Under the pieces are notes generated by a model. It did no database searches and was not told the DNA's origin. It worked only from the letters and a program-made list of their open reading frames with translations. Shown here one piece after another: positions 1 through 8,012 of a stretch of 33,925 bases of DNA. The stretch comes from Candidatus Iainarchaeum sp. (GTDB taxonomy: Archaea > B1Sed10-29): assembly GCA_003551125.1 (NCBI GenBank), contig PULY01000028.1, positions 1 to 33,925 on the forward strand, in the 5' to 3' direction. Numbering within the stretch: the first letter of the stretch is position 1; each line of letters begins with the position of its first letter. A program made the position numbers and the translations under genes.

Positions 1-426
1 CATTTCTTCAGGTTCCAGTTTTTTCTTCGTTTCCTCTTTGTTATCTACTTTTTCCGCGTATTTTTTTCTTCCTATTTTTTTTCTCATTAGAATTCTTTTG
101 GCCCTTTCTTCTATATCCGCTGTTAGAAATATTTTTAGATCTGCATTTTGAACGTGATATGCGCTTAGTTTTCCGTTTATTACTATTTTTTCCTTTTTCT
201 TCATTTTCTTTTTCTGTTTTTGATCTATTTCTCTGTTGAATTTTCTCAGTTCTTCGGGTTCTTCTTCTTGTTTTTTCCAGAGTTGTTCTATTTCCAGTTC
301 TTTTTCTTTTGCTAATTTTCTGCACATTTCTCCTATTTTTATTACTTTATAGCCTAGTTCTTCACCTAACATGTCTGTGGCTGTGGTGTCTCCTGCTCCT
401 GGAGTTCCAGAAATAGTTATTATCAT
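1..426 (-). CDS. cmk: Cytidylate kinase, archaeal type (3' part cut by window edge)
   Basis: Phosphorylates CMP/dCMP with ATP in the cytosol. Reading back from the ATG at 424-426 gives 142 uninterrupted codons with no stop before base 1, so the C-terminus lies outside the window. The N-terminus MIITISGTPGAGDTT is a P-loop; the stretches FNREIDQKQ and NADLKIFLTADIEERAKRI match what I recall of archaeal COG1102 Cmk proteins. The usual P-loop lysine (GxGKT) is Asp here (GAGDTT). Some archaeal Cmks also lack this lysine (GTGTTT in methanococci, from memory), so the change need not mean loss of function. The start overlaps the stop of the upstream DUF106 gene (ATGA), which suggests translational coupling. 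Adk, DUF106 and Cmk following SecY is a familiar archaeal order. Confidence 0.85.
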   Translation of the reverse strand, partial: MIITISGTPGAGDTTATDMLGEELGYKVIKIGEMCRKLAKEKELEIEQLWKKQEEEPEELRKFNREIDQKQKKKMKKKEKIVINGKLSAYHVQNADLKIFLTADIEERAKRILMRKKIGRKKYAEKVDNKEETKKKLEPEEM

Positions 427-845
427 TTTTTGTCTTTCTTCTTTCTTTTTCTATGTGTCTTATAGATTGCTTCGAGTATTAGGCTTACTGTTATTGAAAT
501 TAGTATGTACCACCATATCCAACTTAGACCTATGTTGAGAACTGGTAGGTGTGCTACGGTTCCTATTTCTCCAAATGTTCTTCTTAGCCATAGGAAAACT
601 AGCAGTATTGGTAGCATTGTTATTAGCATTGGTTTGAAGTTGTTTTTCATCATTTCCTTTGATAGTGAGAACATTTCTTTTTGAATCTCTTTGTCCTCTG
701 GCTTTTCTTTTGATTCTTTTTTCAGTTTATTCATCTCTTCTTTTATTTCTTCTACTCTGTCTTGATTAACTAATAGCTTTTGAACTAGTGTTGACATTGA
801 TGATACTATTACGGCTACTATTGCTATTGTTATTTGTGGGTCCAT
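423..845 (-). CDS. DUF106 (EMC3/TMCO1-like, Oxa1 superfamily) membrane protein
   Basis: A 140-residue protein with a hydrophobic N-terminal segment (about 5-25), a charged Lys/Glu coiled-coil-like stretch (about 28-68), and two further membrane segments (about 72-88 and 103-127) followed by a very basic tail. This is the architecture of archaeal DUF106 proteins, which are related to the YidC/Oxa1/EMC3 insertases and probably help insert membrane proteins at the ribosome. Its place directly after secY-adk in the ribosomal superoperon supports the call. It lies 15 nt after adk and overlaps cmk by ATGA. In many archaea a gene for eL34 sits between DUF106 and cmk; here there is no room for it. 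Confidence 0.85.
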   Translation of the reverse strand: MDPQITIAIVAVIVSSMSTLVQKLLVNQDRVEEIKEEMNKLKKESKEKPEDKEIQKEMFSLSKEMMKNNFKPMLITMLPILLVFLWLRRTFGEIGTVAHLPVLNIGLSWIWWYILISITVSLILEAIYKTHRKRKKKDKK

Positions 846-860
846 TTATTTCACCTTTTT

Positions 861-1409
861 TTATTCTTTCATGGTTTTTACAAGTTCTTTACCGGCTTTT
901 TTTGATTTATTTGGTTTATTTTTAATTATTTTTATGACAGCTCCTGTTATGGTAGATATTGATGCTGCGTAGTACCTGTTTAGCTTTTGATGTTGTTCTG
1001 GTGGTAGTGTAAAATCACTTCTTTTCCTGGTTTTATCTTTTTTTCTCCTACTTCTTATTTCATTTGGTTCCGCTTCTATTAGTATTATTCGGTCCGGCTT
1101 TATTTTTTCCGCTACCCATTTTGGTATTCCTGGTACTATTCCTTTTGGTGTTTCTATAGCCAGATGTGTATCTATTAGCAGTTTCTTTTTTTTCTTCATT
1201 TTTTTTGCTGTTTCTTTCTGGAGTTTTTTAGTTTTTTCTGGCGATAGTTTTCTTATTTGGTCTCTATCTTCCACTATTTCTCGTTTTTTTGCCGTTTCAA
1301 GCATTTTTGTTCCAAAGTTAACTGTTTCATATTTCGGTAGTTGTTTTGATGCTTCTTTTAGAACTGTTGTTTTTCCAACTCCAGGTATTCCTATTATTAT
1401 AGCTTTCAT
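861..1409 (-). CDS. adkA: Adenylate kinase, archaeal AdkA type
   Basis: Interconverts ATP + AMP and 2 ADP. The 182-residue protein starts MKAIIIGIPGVGKTT, a canonical P-loop (residues about 7-15), and contains KLLIDTHLAIETPKGIVPGIPKW and PDRIILIEAEPNEIRSRR, which are characteristic of the compact archaeal AdkA family that lacks the bacterial LID zinc finger. The C-terminal RSDFTLPPEQHQKLNRYYAASIS helix is also typical. The ATG is preceded by a clear Shine-Dalgarno sequence (AAGGTGG). It is the first gene after secY, separated by 59 nt that contain a TATA-like element, so adk-DUF106-cmk may also be transcribed independently of the ribosomal operon. Confidence 0.93.
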   Translation of the reverse strand: MKAIIIGIPGVGKTTVLKEASKQLPKYETVNFGTKMLETAKKREIVEDRDQIRKLSPEKTKKLQKETAKKMKKKKKLLIDTHLAIETPKGIVPGIPKWVAEKIKPDRIILIEAEPNEIRSRRKKDKTRKRSDFTLPPEQHQKLNRYYAASISTITGAVIKIIKNKPNKSKKAGKELVKTMKE

Positions 1410-1451
1410 TTTTCCACCTTTTTGAGGGGTTTGGGTGAGCCGAACTATTCT

Positions 1452-1466
1452 CTTAAATATTTAAAA
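1452..1466 (-). promoter_or_regulatory. Candidate TATA-box promoter for adkA-DUF106-cmk
   Basis: On the minus strand the secY-adkA gap reads TTTTAAATATTTAAG, an archaeal TATA-like element about 45-55 nt upstream of the adkA ATG. A start site about 25 nt downstream would give a leader of roughly 25 nt that keeps the AAGGTGG ribosome-binding site. AT-rich sequence makes chance matches common, so this is a candidate only. Confidence 0.4.
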
Positions 1467-1468
1467 GC

Positions 1469-2851
1469 TTAAGTTGGTAGTTTGCTTGGATCTATTCCAG
1501 GTATATCTCTAAATGCTTCTTCACTGGCTAATGATTCGTAGATTTGGTATAGGATTCCTACTAGTAGTAGTATTCCCATTCCTGTTCCTACTGCTCCCGT
1601 TAGATCAGCTAGTACTGCTAATATAGCTACTGCTGCTGCTGATATAGTTATTAATGGCGGTATGTATCGGTCCAAAACTCTTTTTATTACTCTTTTATCT
1701 CTTCGGAATCCTGGGACATGTAGACCTATTCCTTTTAGTTGGTCAGCTACGTCTTCACTGGTCATATTACTCATTTTTGCCCAGAACTTTCCAAATACTA
1801 TTGCACCTAAAATCATTCCTCCTGTATAGAAGAGTATTTGAAATATTGTTCTTGGATCTTGTGCGGTTGCTCTTATGTCTGCGGGCGTTCCAAGTGCTCC
1901 GTGTGGTGCTTGTAAGTAATAAGCTACTCCGGATACTGGTTGATTATCGTGAAATTCTCCTAATATCGGCATTCCCATTCTATCCATCGCTATCCCCCAT
2001 AGTTGTATGTTTGCGAATAGCGCTGCTACGAATATTACAGGTATTACTGATAGATACATGAATTTTAATGGGTATTTTGTTCCTCTTCCTCTCATTCTGC
2101 TTGAGGTTAGTGGTATCTCAACTTTCATGGTTTGTACGTAAACAGCTATTAGGAAAACGACTGCTGTGAATATTATTGGGAATATTGCTTCTGTAGGTAT
2201 GTTTCCCATTATTGTTCCCCTCATTATTTGAGGTATGAGTCCTATGAATTCTCCTGTTCCTGGTATGGTTGCCCAGCTAAATAGTCTCCACATTATTGTT
2301 GATGATACTCCTGCTACAATGAATAGTCCTACTCCTGAACCTATGCCGTATTTTGATACTACTTCGTCCAGGTATATGATCATGATTCCTCCTACTGCTA
2401 GTTGTAGGATAAGTATTGCTGATGTTAGTCCTCCTCCTGTGGCTGGTATGAATCCACTTATTACGTATACTCCCGCTTCAAAGAAACAGAATACTATTGC
2501 CAGTAATTTCTGTGTTCCTTGGAAAAGTGATTTTTGAGAAGGGTCACTCATATCCATATTTATTATGTCTGCTCCGATTAGAAGTTGTAATATAATTGAT
2601 GCCATTACGATAGGTCCAATTCCCAGTGTTGCTAGTGTACCTAGCTCTGAAGCTGTTATTAATTGTAGACTTTCTAGGAATTCACCTTGTTCAGCTATCG
2701 CTGCTCCTATTGGTCTTATTATTCCTAGTACTAAAAATGTCGTTAAGGCTACTCCTGTCCAAATAAGCCTTTTCTTTAACTTAGGTGTTATGTCAGGTTC
2801 TCTTACTTCGGGTAATATTTCTATTAGTGGTCTTAGTATGTTTAAGTTCAC
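1469..2851 (-). CDS. secY: Preprotein translocase channel subunit SecY (Sec61alpha)
   Basis: The pore-forming subunit of the Sec translocon in the cytoplasmic membrane. The 460 residues show ten hydrophobic segments, the first at about 29-48. The stretch MSDPSQKSLFQGTQKLLAIVFC is typical of archaeal SecY, as is a cytosolic basic loop containing SSRMRGRGTKYPLKFMYLS. The start is a GTG at 2849-2851, giving MNLNILRPLIEILPEVREP, preceded by AAAGGTGGATAA. It lies 28 nt after rpl15, the usual last ribosomal gene before secY, so it is probably translated from the ribosomal operon mRNA. Confidence 0.96.
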   Translation of the reverse strand: MNLNILRPLIEILPEVREPDITPKLKKRLIWTGVALTTFLVLGIIRPIGAAIAEQGEFLESLQLITASELGTLATLGIGPIVMASIILQLLIGADIINMDMSDPSQKSLFQGTQKLLAIVFCFFEAGVYVISGFIPATGGGLTSAILILQLAVGGIMIIYLDEVVSKYGIGSGVGLFIVAGVSSTIMWRLFSWATIPGTGEFIGLIPQIMRGTIMGNIPTEAIFPIIFTAVVFLIAVYVQTMKVEIPLTSSRMRGRGTKYPLKFMYLSVIPVIFVAALFANIQLWGIAMDRMGMPILGEFHDNQPVSGVAYYLQAPHGALGTPADIRATAQDPRTIFQILFYTGGMILGAIVFGKFWAKMSNMTSEDVADQLKGIGLHVPGFRRDKRVIKRVLDRYIPPLITISAAAVAILAVLADLTGAVGTGMGILLLVGILYQIYESLASEEAFRDIPGIDPSKLPT

Positions 2852-2879
2852 TTATCCACCTTTTTGGTAACTTTTTAAT

Positions 2880-3266
2880 TTATTTATCTATTTTAATTGC
2901 TTTTCCGCCTTTTTCTTCAATTTTTCTCTCTGCGGAGCTTGAGAATTTTTGAGCTTTTATCTTGATTGGTTTTTTGAGTTGTCCTCCACCCAGTACTTTT
3001 TCGTATCCGTGTTCTTTTAGATTTATCTCTTCTGTTTCTTCCGTTATAAGTTCATTTATATCTGTTAAGTTTATTCCCGTTTCTTCCGGTTTTTTGGTGC
3101 TGAATCCTTTTTTCCTTTTTAGTCCTTTCTTGACTAAGTGCATGTAGTTTCTTCCACCTTTTCTTGATGCTGTTCCTTTTCTGCTTCCTCGTCCTCTTCC
3201 GTGTTTTGTATTTCCTCTTCCGTGGGTTCTGCTTCCTCTGTGTTTCTTTTTCTTTTTCTTAGCCAT
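2880..3266 (-). CDS. rpl15: Ribosomal protein uL15
   Basis: Large-subunit protein. The 128 residues begin MAKKKKKKHRGSRTHGRGNTKHGRGRGSRKGTASRKGG, the Gly/Arg/Lys-rich extended N-terminus that threads into 23S rRNA, followed by the globular part with the VLGGGQLKKPIKI motif. I chose ATG 3266 because the Shine-Dalgarno GAGGTG lies five bases upstream; an in-frame GTG two codons earlier is part of that ribosome-binding site. Between rpl30 and secY, as in most archaea. Confidence 0.95.
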   Translation of the reverse strand: MAKKKKKKHRGSRTHGRGNTKHGRGRGSRKGTASRKGGRNYMHLVKKGLKRKKGFSTKKPEETGINLTDINELITEETEEINLKEHGYEKVLGGGQLKKPIKIKAQKFSSSAERKIEEKGGKAIKIDK

Positions 3267-3281
3267 TTTCACACCTCTTTG

Positions 3282-3656
3282 TTAAATCATTCTTTCTATT
3301 AATTGGTTTATTCCTTTTCCTCTATTTCCTAGTTCTCCTTTGTTGTTGTAGTGTCTTTTTTTGGATCCTTTGAATCCTCCTTTTGGAGGGTGTAGTTTGA
3401 TTGTTTTTTCTATTCCTTTTTCTTCGATATTCTTTGGTTTTTCTATTTCTTTTTTATCCAGCAGTTTTTCCAGTGTTTCTTGGTTTATTTCTCCCCATGT
3501 TACGTAACCTTCAACTTTCTTTAGCATTCCTTCGTAACTTTTTTTATCCGGTAGTATCCTGCAATTATGAGTATTTTTTAATTTAAGCATTTCTAGAGTG
3601 TCTCTTGTTTTTTTTGGAAGATTTACATTTCCTCTTAGTCTTATTGCTGCTATCAT
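3282..3656 (-). CDS. rpl30: Ribosomal protein uL30
   Basis: Large-subunit protein of 124 residues. The N-terminus MIAAIRLRGNVNLPKKTRDTLEMLKLKNTHNCRIL is the diagnostic uL30 fold, and the C-terminal HPPKGGFKGSKKRHYNNKGELGNRGKGIN is the archaeal/eukaryotic extension. It is somewhat shorter than the roughly 150 residues common in archaea; the shortening is in the middle region. The start overlaps the rps5 stop (ATGA), so translation is probably coupled. Confidence 0.94.
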   Translation of the reverse strand: MIAAIRLRGNVNLPKKTRDTLEMLKLKNTHNCRILPDKKSYEGMLKKVEGYVTWGEINQETLEKLLDKKEIEKPKNIEEKGIEKTIKLHPPKGGFKGSKKRHYNNKGELGNRGKGINQLIERMI

Positions 3657-4276
3657 TTTCCTTCACCTTTTTGTTTTTCTTTTTGTCTTTTTTCTCTTGT
3701 TTGTTTTAATGCTTTCAAGGTTGCTTTTCCGTAGTTTTTGTTTGTTCTTGTTTTTCCTCTTGTTTTTGTCCATGCGTCTTTTATTCCTGCTAGTTTGAGT
3801 ATTTTTTTAGCTGTTTCTCCTGCTACTATCCCGGTTCCTTTTGGTGCTGGTTTGATTGTTATTTCAGTGGATCCTTCTTTTCCTTTGACTGTTAGAGGTA
3901 TTGAATGTTCTTCTCCACATCCACATTCCCATGATCCACATCCTCTTCTTATTGATTGTACGTTTCTTTTTGCGTTTTTTACCGCTTTTTCTATTGTTGG
4001 TCCGTATTCTCTTCCTTTTTGTTCTCCTATTCCTACGTGACCATTTTTATCTCCTACTGCTACTGTTATGTTTAACGAGAATTTTCTTCCTGAGTCAGTT
4101 ACTCTTGTTACTCTCATTACATCTATCTTTTCTTCTTCCATTCTAGGTAATAGTTTTTCTACAATTTCATGTTCCAGTATAGGTTTTCTATATTTGTAGA
4201 TTTGTTCGAAGTTCGTTATTTCTCCGTTTTTTACTTTTCTTCCTAATTCTGTTTTTGGTTCCCAATTTTCCGTCAT
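3653..4276 (-). CDS. rps5: Ribosomal protein uS5
   Basis: Small-subunit protein involved in decoding fidelity and helicase activity at the mRNA entry channel. 207 residues, with the double-stranded RNA-binding-like domain (VTDSGRKFSLNITVAVGDKNGHVGIGEQKGREYG, about 60-92) and the C-terminal domain (PLTVKGKEGSTEITIKPAPKGTGIVAGETAKKILKLAGIKDAWTKTRG). Cys residues in SIRRGCGSWECGCGEEHS are usual for archaeal uS5. Start ATG 4276 with upstream GAGG. Between rpl18 and rpl30. Confidence 0.96.
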   Translation of the reverse strand: MTENWEPKTELGRKVKNGEITNFEQIYKYRKPILEHEIVEKLLPRMEEEKIDVMRVTRVTDSGRKFSLNITVAVGDKNGHVGIGEQKGREYGPTIEKAVKNAKRNVQSIRRGCGSWECGCGEEHSIPLTVKGKEGSTEITIKPAPKGTGIVAGETAKKILKLAGIKDAWTKTRGKTRTNKNYGKATLKALKQTREKRQKEKQKGEGK

Positions 4277-4303
4277 TTTATCTTTCCTCTTTTGATGGAT
4301 TTT

Positions 4304-4810
4304 TTATTTATTTTTTATTTTTTCAGCTATTTCATTTATTTTAAGGTCTTTATCTTTGTATTCTTCTATGTGTTTTCCTTTTATTCTTTCTTCATCTGGA
4401 AGTACTTTTTTACCGTGAGGTATTTCCATTCCTGCTTCAACTGCTCCTTTTAGAACAGCGAATGTTTTACTTCCTTTTACTGGTGTTCTACGGCCTATGT
4501 CGAGTACTGCTTCTTTTATTTCTTTTTCCTGCGCTCTTTTTCCTATTAGTAATCCTGTTAGGTATGCTGCAGGGATGTTTGAATAGTTTCCTTCATAACC
4601 GTATTCTTTTAGTTCTTTTGATATTGCTTGTGTAATGGTTTCGTCTCCTTTTGGATTATATTCGATTATTTGTGATATTATCGTATTATTTTGTATTCTT
4701 ACTACTAATCTTTTCTTTCTTGATTTTATTAGGCTGATTCTTTTTCTGTAATCAGTTTTACCTTCTCTTCTTCTTCGTCTTGGTACTCTGTATCTTTTTC
4801 CTTTAGCCAT
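4304..4810 (-). CDS. rpl18: Ribosomal protein uL18
   Basis: 5S rRNA-binding large-subunit protein of 168 residues. Diagnostic stretches are the N-terminal YRVPRRRRREGKTDYRKRISLIKSRKKRLVVRIQNN and the central NIPAAYLTGLLIGKRAQ, followed by DIGRRTPVKGSKTFAVLKGAVEAGMEIPHG. ATG 4810 is preceded by GGAGATAAAG. The start lies inside the last codons of rpl19e (8-nt overlap), implying coupled translation. Confidence 0.95.
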   Translation of the reverse strand: MAKGKRYRVPRRRRREGKTDYRKRISLIKSRKKRLVVRIQNNTIISQIIEYNPKGDETITQAISKELKEYGYEGNYSNIPAAYLTGLLIGKRAQEKEIKEAVLDIGRRTPVKGSKTFAVLKGAVEAGMEIPHGKKVLPDEERIKGKHIEEYKDKDLKINEIAEKIKNK

Positions 4811-5252
4811 CTTTATCTCCTTTTTTCAGATTTTTTTCTTTGATGTAGTTCATGAGTTGTCTTTTACTTTTGAATGTATTTCCTTTTATTTTTCTGTATA
4901 GGTCTTGATATGCTCCTTCCTTCAATTGTGGTTTTATTTTTTTCAGTTTTTTTCTTTGAGCTCTTACTCTTTGTATCCATTCATCTTTTGATTTTCTTCT
5001 AGCTTCTTTTGCTCCTTTTCTTTTTCCTTTTCCTTTCTTTCTTCCTTTTTTCTTTTGTGATTGTTTTTTTCTTGCTCTTCCTCTGCTGGTTCCTTTTTTC
5101 TGTTTTTTAACTATTGCTCCTTCTTTTATTTTTTCTTTGACGTCTTGTCTTGTCATTACTTCTCTTGCTTCCTCTGGTCTTATTATTTTGATTCTTTTTT
5201 CCCCTGTTTTCATGACCTTTGCTGCTAATGCTTTAACTTTATTTAGTTCCAT
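4803..5252 (-). CDS. rpl19e: Ribosomal protein eL19
   Basis: Archaeal/eukaryotic large-subunit protein with long extended helices. The 149 residues begin MELNKVKALAAKVMKTGEKRI and contain the basic linker KKGTSRGRARKKQSQKKKGRKKGKGKRKG and the helix SKDEWIQRVRAQRKKLKKIK, typical of eL19. I place the start at ATG 5252 rather than the in-frame GTG at 5261, because MELNKVK is where family members usually begin and the GTG overlaps the rpl32e stop and the ribosome-binding region. No bacterial counterpart exists, so it is a strong archaeal marker. Confidence 0.94.
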   Translation of the reverse strand: MELNKVKALAAKVMKTGEKRIKIIRPEEAREVMTRQDVKEKIKEGAIVKKQKKGTSRGRARKKQSQKKKGRKKGKGKRKGAKEARRKSKDEWIQRVRAQRKKLKKIKPQLKEGAYQDLYRKIKGNTFKSKRQLMNYIKEKNLKKGDKDG

Positions 5253-5260
5253 TTTTATCA

Positions 5261-5638
5261 CTATTTGTTGATTATTTTGAAGTTTTTATCTTCCGCTTTT
5301 TCTATTATTTTTTCTTTTTTTCTTTTTCCAACGCTTCCAGCTATTCTTATTGCGTGTTTTTCAGGATTTAATTTTTCTATTTGATTTGGATTATGTATTA
5401 GTTTGTCTTCATATCCTGATGGGTGTAGTCCTCTTATTTCTCGAGGCTGTCCGTAACCTATGCTTGGTTTTTTTGGTGTTTCTTTTTTTCCTTTTCTTTG
5501 TTTTGAATTCATTCCTCTTGGTCTTCTCCAGTTTTCCTTTAATTTTTTGTATCTTGTTCTTTGTCTCTTGAATTTTGGTTTTTTTCTTTTTCCACTGACT
5601 GGTGTTCTTTTGTTTTTTTCCGTTTTTTCTTTTGTCAT
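5261..5638 (-). CDS. rpl32e: Ribosomal protein eL32
   Basis: Archaeal/eukaryotic large-subunit protein, 125 residues from ATG 5638. The core KFKRQRTRYKKLKENWRRPRGMNSKQRKGKKETPKKPSIGYGQPREIRGLHPSGYEDKLIHNP is unmistakable eL32. The N-terminal region before KRKKPKF is short and basic. The start has a strong Shine-Dalgarno sequence (AAGGTGG) seven bases upstream; an in-frame GTG inside that sequence would add three residues and is rejected. It lies 14 nt from rpl6 and its stop is within 10 nt of the rpl19e start. Confidence 0.94.
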   Translation of the reverse strand: MTKEKTEKNKRTPVSGKRKKPKFKRQRTRYKKLKENWRRPRGMNSKQRKGKKETPKKPSIGYGQPREIRGLHPSGYEDKLIHNPNQIEKLNPEKHAIRIAGSVGKRKKEKIIEKAEDKNFKIINK

Positions 5639-5652
5639 TTTATCCACCTTGG

Positions 5653-6177
5653 TTACTTGGCTTTTTTCACTATGTATATTCCATCTTCGAATACTCTTGG
5701 ATCTTTATTTTTTATCCATGTTTTTTGTTCTAGGTTTGCTGCTGTTTGCCCTGCTTTTTCTTTGTTTTTTCCTTTTATGGTTATTTCTTCTCCTTTTATT
5801 TCTACTTCTGTGTCTCCCAGTATGTCAACGTATCTGGGTTTTTGTTCACCTGAGAAGTTTTCTATTTTTATTTTGTCTCCTTCTTTTTTTACTTTCATCG
5901 GGAAGTGTCGGTATATTATTCTGAGTTTGTATTCATGTCCTTCTTGTAGTCCTTTTATCATGTTTTTTATTTTTCCTTGTATTGTTCCCAGCATTGCTTT
6001 TTCATGTTTTTTAACCGGTTCTTCCGCTGTGATTGTGATTTTGTCTCCTTCTTTTTTGAGTTTTATTTTTCCCAAATCGAATTTTTCTTCCAATGTTTCT
6101 CCGTTTTTCTCTACTTTTACAGTATCTTTGGAGATCTCAATTTCCATTTCTTCCGGTATTTCAACTTCTCTTTGCAT
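5653..6177 (-). CDS. rpl6: Ribosomal protein uL6
   Basis: Large-subunit protein near the factor-binding site, 174 residues. Two repeated alpha/beta domains are visible: the first starts EVEIPEEMEIEISKDTVKVEKNGETLEEKFDLGKIKL, and the second contains GDKIKIENFSGEQKPRYVDILGDTEVEIKGEEITIKGKNKEKAGQTAANLEQKTWIKNKDPRVFEDGIYIVKK, a classic archaeal uL6 C-terminus. Start ATG 6177 is preceded by AAAAGGTGAAAAA. Confidence 0.96.
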   Translation of the reverse strand: MQREVEIPEEMEIEISKDTVKVEKNGETLEEKFDLGKIKLKKEGDKITITAEEPVKKHEKAMLGTIQGKIKNMIKGLQEGHEYKLRIIYRHFPMKVKKEGDKIKIENFSGEQKPRYVDILGDTEVEIKGEEITIKGKNKEKAGQTAANLEQKTWIKNKDPRVFEDGIYIVKKAK

Positions 6178-6198
6178 TTTTTCACCTTTTGTTACTTC

Positions 6199-6582
6199 TT
6201 AGTATACGTATGCTATTACTCTTCCTCCGATTTCTCTTTCATCTGCTTCTTCTGCTGTCATTATGCCTTTTGATGTTGTTACTATGAGATGTCCGAATCC
6301 CTCAGCTGGCAGGTAACTTTCTTTCCATTTTGAGTATTCGTTTTTCTTTACAGGGTATCTTGGCTTTATCGCTTTACAGTCATTTATTGTTCCTTTTAGC
6401 ATTACTCTGTATATTCCTGCTTTTCCATCCTCTATAAATTCATACTCTCCTATGTATCCTTTCTTTTGGAGTATTTTAAGTATGTTTCCAATTAGTTTTG
6501 AAGCTGGTTTTATTACGCATTCTTCTTTACTCGCTTCTTCGGAGTTTTTGAGGTTTATCATTGCTTCTCCTAGTCTATCCAT
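6199..6582 (-). CDS. rps8: Ribosomal protein uS8
   Basis: Primary 16S rRNA-binding protein of the small subunit, 127 residues from ATG 6582. Family marks are the N-terminal MDRLGEAMINLKNSE and the C-terminal VTTSKGIMTAEEADEREIGGRVIAYVY, where bacterial proteins have the STS/G-x-L motif. An in-frame GTG three codons upstream (GTGATAAAA) belongs to the ribosome-binding region. Gene order rps14-rps8-rpl6 is standard. Confidence 0.95.
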   Translation of the reverse strand: MDRLGEAMINLKNSEEASKEECVIKPASKLIGNILKILQKKGYIGEYEFIEDGKAGIYRVMLKGTINDCKAIKPRYPVKKNEYSKWKESYLPAEGFGHLIVTTSKGIMTAEEADEREIGGRVIAYVY

Positions 6583-6605
6583 TTTTATCACGTTTTTTGT
6601 TTTTT

Positions 6606-6779
6606 TTAATCGCCGTATTTTCTAAATCCTAATTCTTCTGCTTTTTCACGGAAGCATTTTCTACATATTAGTAATCCGTATTTTCTTATTACTCCATGTC
6701 TGTTTCCGCAGAATCTACATATTCTTTCTTTTTCTCCTTTTCTTGAGTATGAAAACCGTTTTTCTTTTTCTTTTGTCAT
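6606..6779 (-). CDS. rps14: Ribosomal protein uS14, zinc-binding form
   Basis: Small-subunit head protein, 57 residues from ATG 6779. It retains the zinc-binding pattern C-x2-C...C-x2-C (ICRFCGNRHGVIRKYGLLICRKCFR). The ending GFRKYGD is characteristic. The chosen start has AAAGGTGAAAAG immediately upstream; an upstream ATG that would add MKGEK overlaps this ribosome-binding site and the rpl5 end. Confidence 0.94.
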   Translation of the reverse strand: MTKEKEKRFSYSRKGEKERICRFCGNRHGVIRKYGLLICRKCFREKAEELGFRKYGD

Positions 6780-6790
6780 CTTTTCACCTT

Positions 6791-7300
6791 TCATTCTTTA
6801 ATCTCTATATCAAATTTATTTTTTAGATATTTGATAGTTTCTTCTGGCTTTAGCCTGTGTTTTTTAGGAGTTTTTTTCCTTTCTATTTTTCTTTTGGAGT
6901 TTCTGTATCCCCATTTTTTCATTGTGATGTTTATATCCATTCCAATCATTCCTATTTTTGCATCATATTCTATTCCTGGTATATCTATGTATTCTGAGAT
7001 TCCAAAGTTTAGGTTTCCATGTTCATCGAAGTTTTTTCTTTTGACTTCATTTCCTACTGCTTTGAATGCTTTTTCAATCATTTTTTCCGCTTTTTCTCCT
7101 CTTAGTGTTACTTTTGTACCTATTGCTTTTCCTTCTCTGACGTCCCATTGAGGTTCTTTAGATTTTCCTCTTGTTTTAACTGGTTTTTTTCCTGTTATCT
7201 TTTCCAGTAGTTTTTGTGCTTTGTTTAGTTCTTCCCCTGATGTTCCTACTCCTATGTTTACTGTTACTTTTTCTATTCCTATTTTTTCTTGTTCAGTCAT
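6791..7300 (-). CDS. rpl5: Ribosomal protein uL5
   Basis: Large-subunit protein that binds 5S rRNA and contacts the P-site tRNA, 169 residues. Diagnostic stretches are IEKVTVNIGVGTSGEELNKAQKLLEKITGKKPV, the GISEYIDIPGIEYDAKIGMIGMDINITMKKWGYRNSKRK domain and the basic C-terminus. ATG 7300 has AAAGGTGAAAAA upstream. It sits between rps4e and rps14. Confidence 0.96.
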   Translation of the reverse strand: MTEQEKIGIEKVTVNIGVGTSGEELNKAQKLLEKITGKKPVKTRGKSKEPQWDVREGKAIGTKVTLRGEKAEKMIEKAFKAVGNEVKRKNFDEHGNLNFGISEYIDIPGIEYDAKIGMIGMDINITMKKWGYRNSKRKIERKKTPKKHRLKPEETIKYLKNKFDIEIKE

Positions 7301-7310
7301 TTTTTCACCT

Positions 7311-8012
7311 TTAGTTTACTCTTGTTTTTATTTCAGGTTTATCTTTTCCTATTGGGAATACATTTCTTTCTTGTGTTTCTATATTCTCTAGTTTTATCAG
7401 AGCTGGTCTTGATTTTGTTCCTGGCATTTTTCCTGTTATTTTTTGTATTTCTCCGGCATGTTTTCCTCTTTTTATGTATGCTTGGTTTCCTTTTTTGAGT
7501 TCGATTATTTTCTCTAATTTATTTTCAGGTATTTTTATTTTTACGGTGTCTCCTGTTTTTGCTTCATCGCTTATTAAGTTTCTACCGTCATGGAGAGTTA
7601 TTTGTGTTTCTCCACCTTTTATTTTCTGTCTTCTTTTTACTCTGCCTAGTTTGTATTTTGCTTCTTTTTCATTTATCTCGATGAATTCTATTTTTCCTCT
7701 TTCGTTGTAGGTTGCTCTGTAGTCTTTTTCACTTGGCTTTATTGTTAATACATCCATAAAGCCTACGGCGTGTTTTGGATTTTTTACTGTGTTTTTATCT
7801 ATTTCTATTTTTCCTTCTTTGATTATTTTTTCCGCTTCTTTACCGTTTTCAACTACTTTTAAGTGGTCTCTTAGAGCTGTTTTTAGAGGTACTGCTTCTT
7901 CTAATTTGTGTGTTCCTGGAGATGGTTTTACTGTCCAGGTGTTTGCTTTTTTATTTATTTTGAGCGTTTTCGGCGCGTTTAGTCTTTTTCTACTCTTACT
8001 CGCTTTAGTCAT
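7311..8012 (-). CDS. rps4e: Ribosomal protein eS4
   Basis: Archaeal/eukaryotic small-subunit protein, 233 residues. Domain order: a basic N-terminal region (SKSRKRLNAPKTLKI), an S4-like RNA-binding domain (PLKTALRDHLKVVENGKEAEKIIKEGKIEIDKNTVKNPKHAVGFMDVLTI, about 44-95), the central RS4NT/ribosomal S4e beta domain, and a C-terminal KOW-like segment (GNQAYIKRGKHAGEIQKI). Two in-frame ATGs (8018 and 8012) are possible; 8012 has AGAGG at the spacing used by the neighbours. The start overlaps the end of rpl24. Confidence 0.94.
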   Translation of the reverse strand: MTKASKSRKRLNAPKTLKINKKANTWTVKPSPGTHKLEEAVPLKTALRDHLKVVENGKEAEKIIKEGKIEIDKNTVKNPKHAVGFMDVLTIKPSEKDYRATYNERGKIEFIEINEKEAKYKLGRVKRRQKIKGGETQITLHDGRNLISDEAKTGDTVKIKIPENKLEKIIELKKGNQAYIKRGKHAGEIQKITGKMPGTKSRPALIKLENIETQERNVFPIGKDKPEIKTRVN

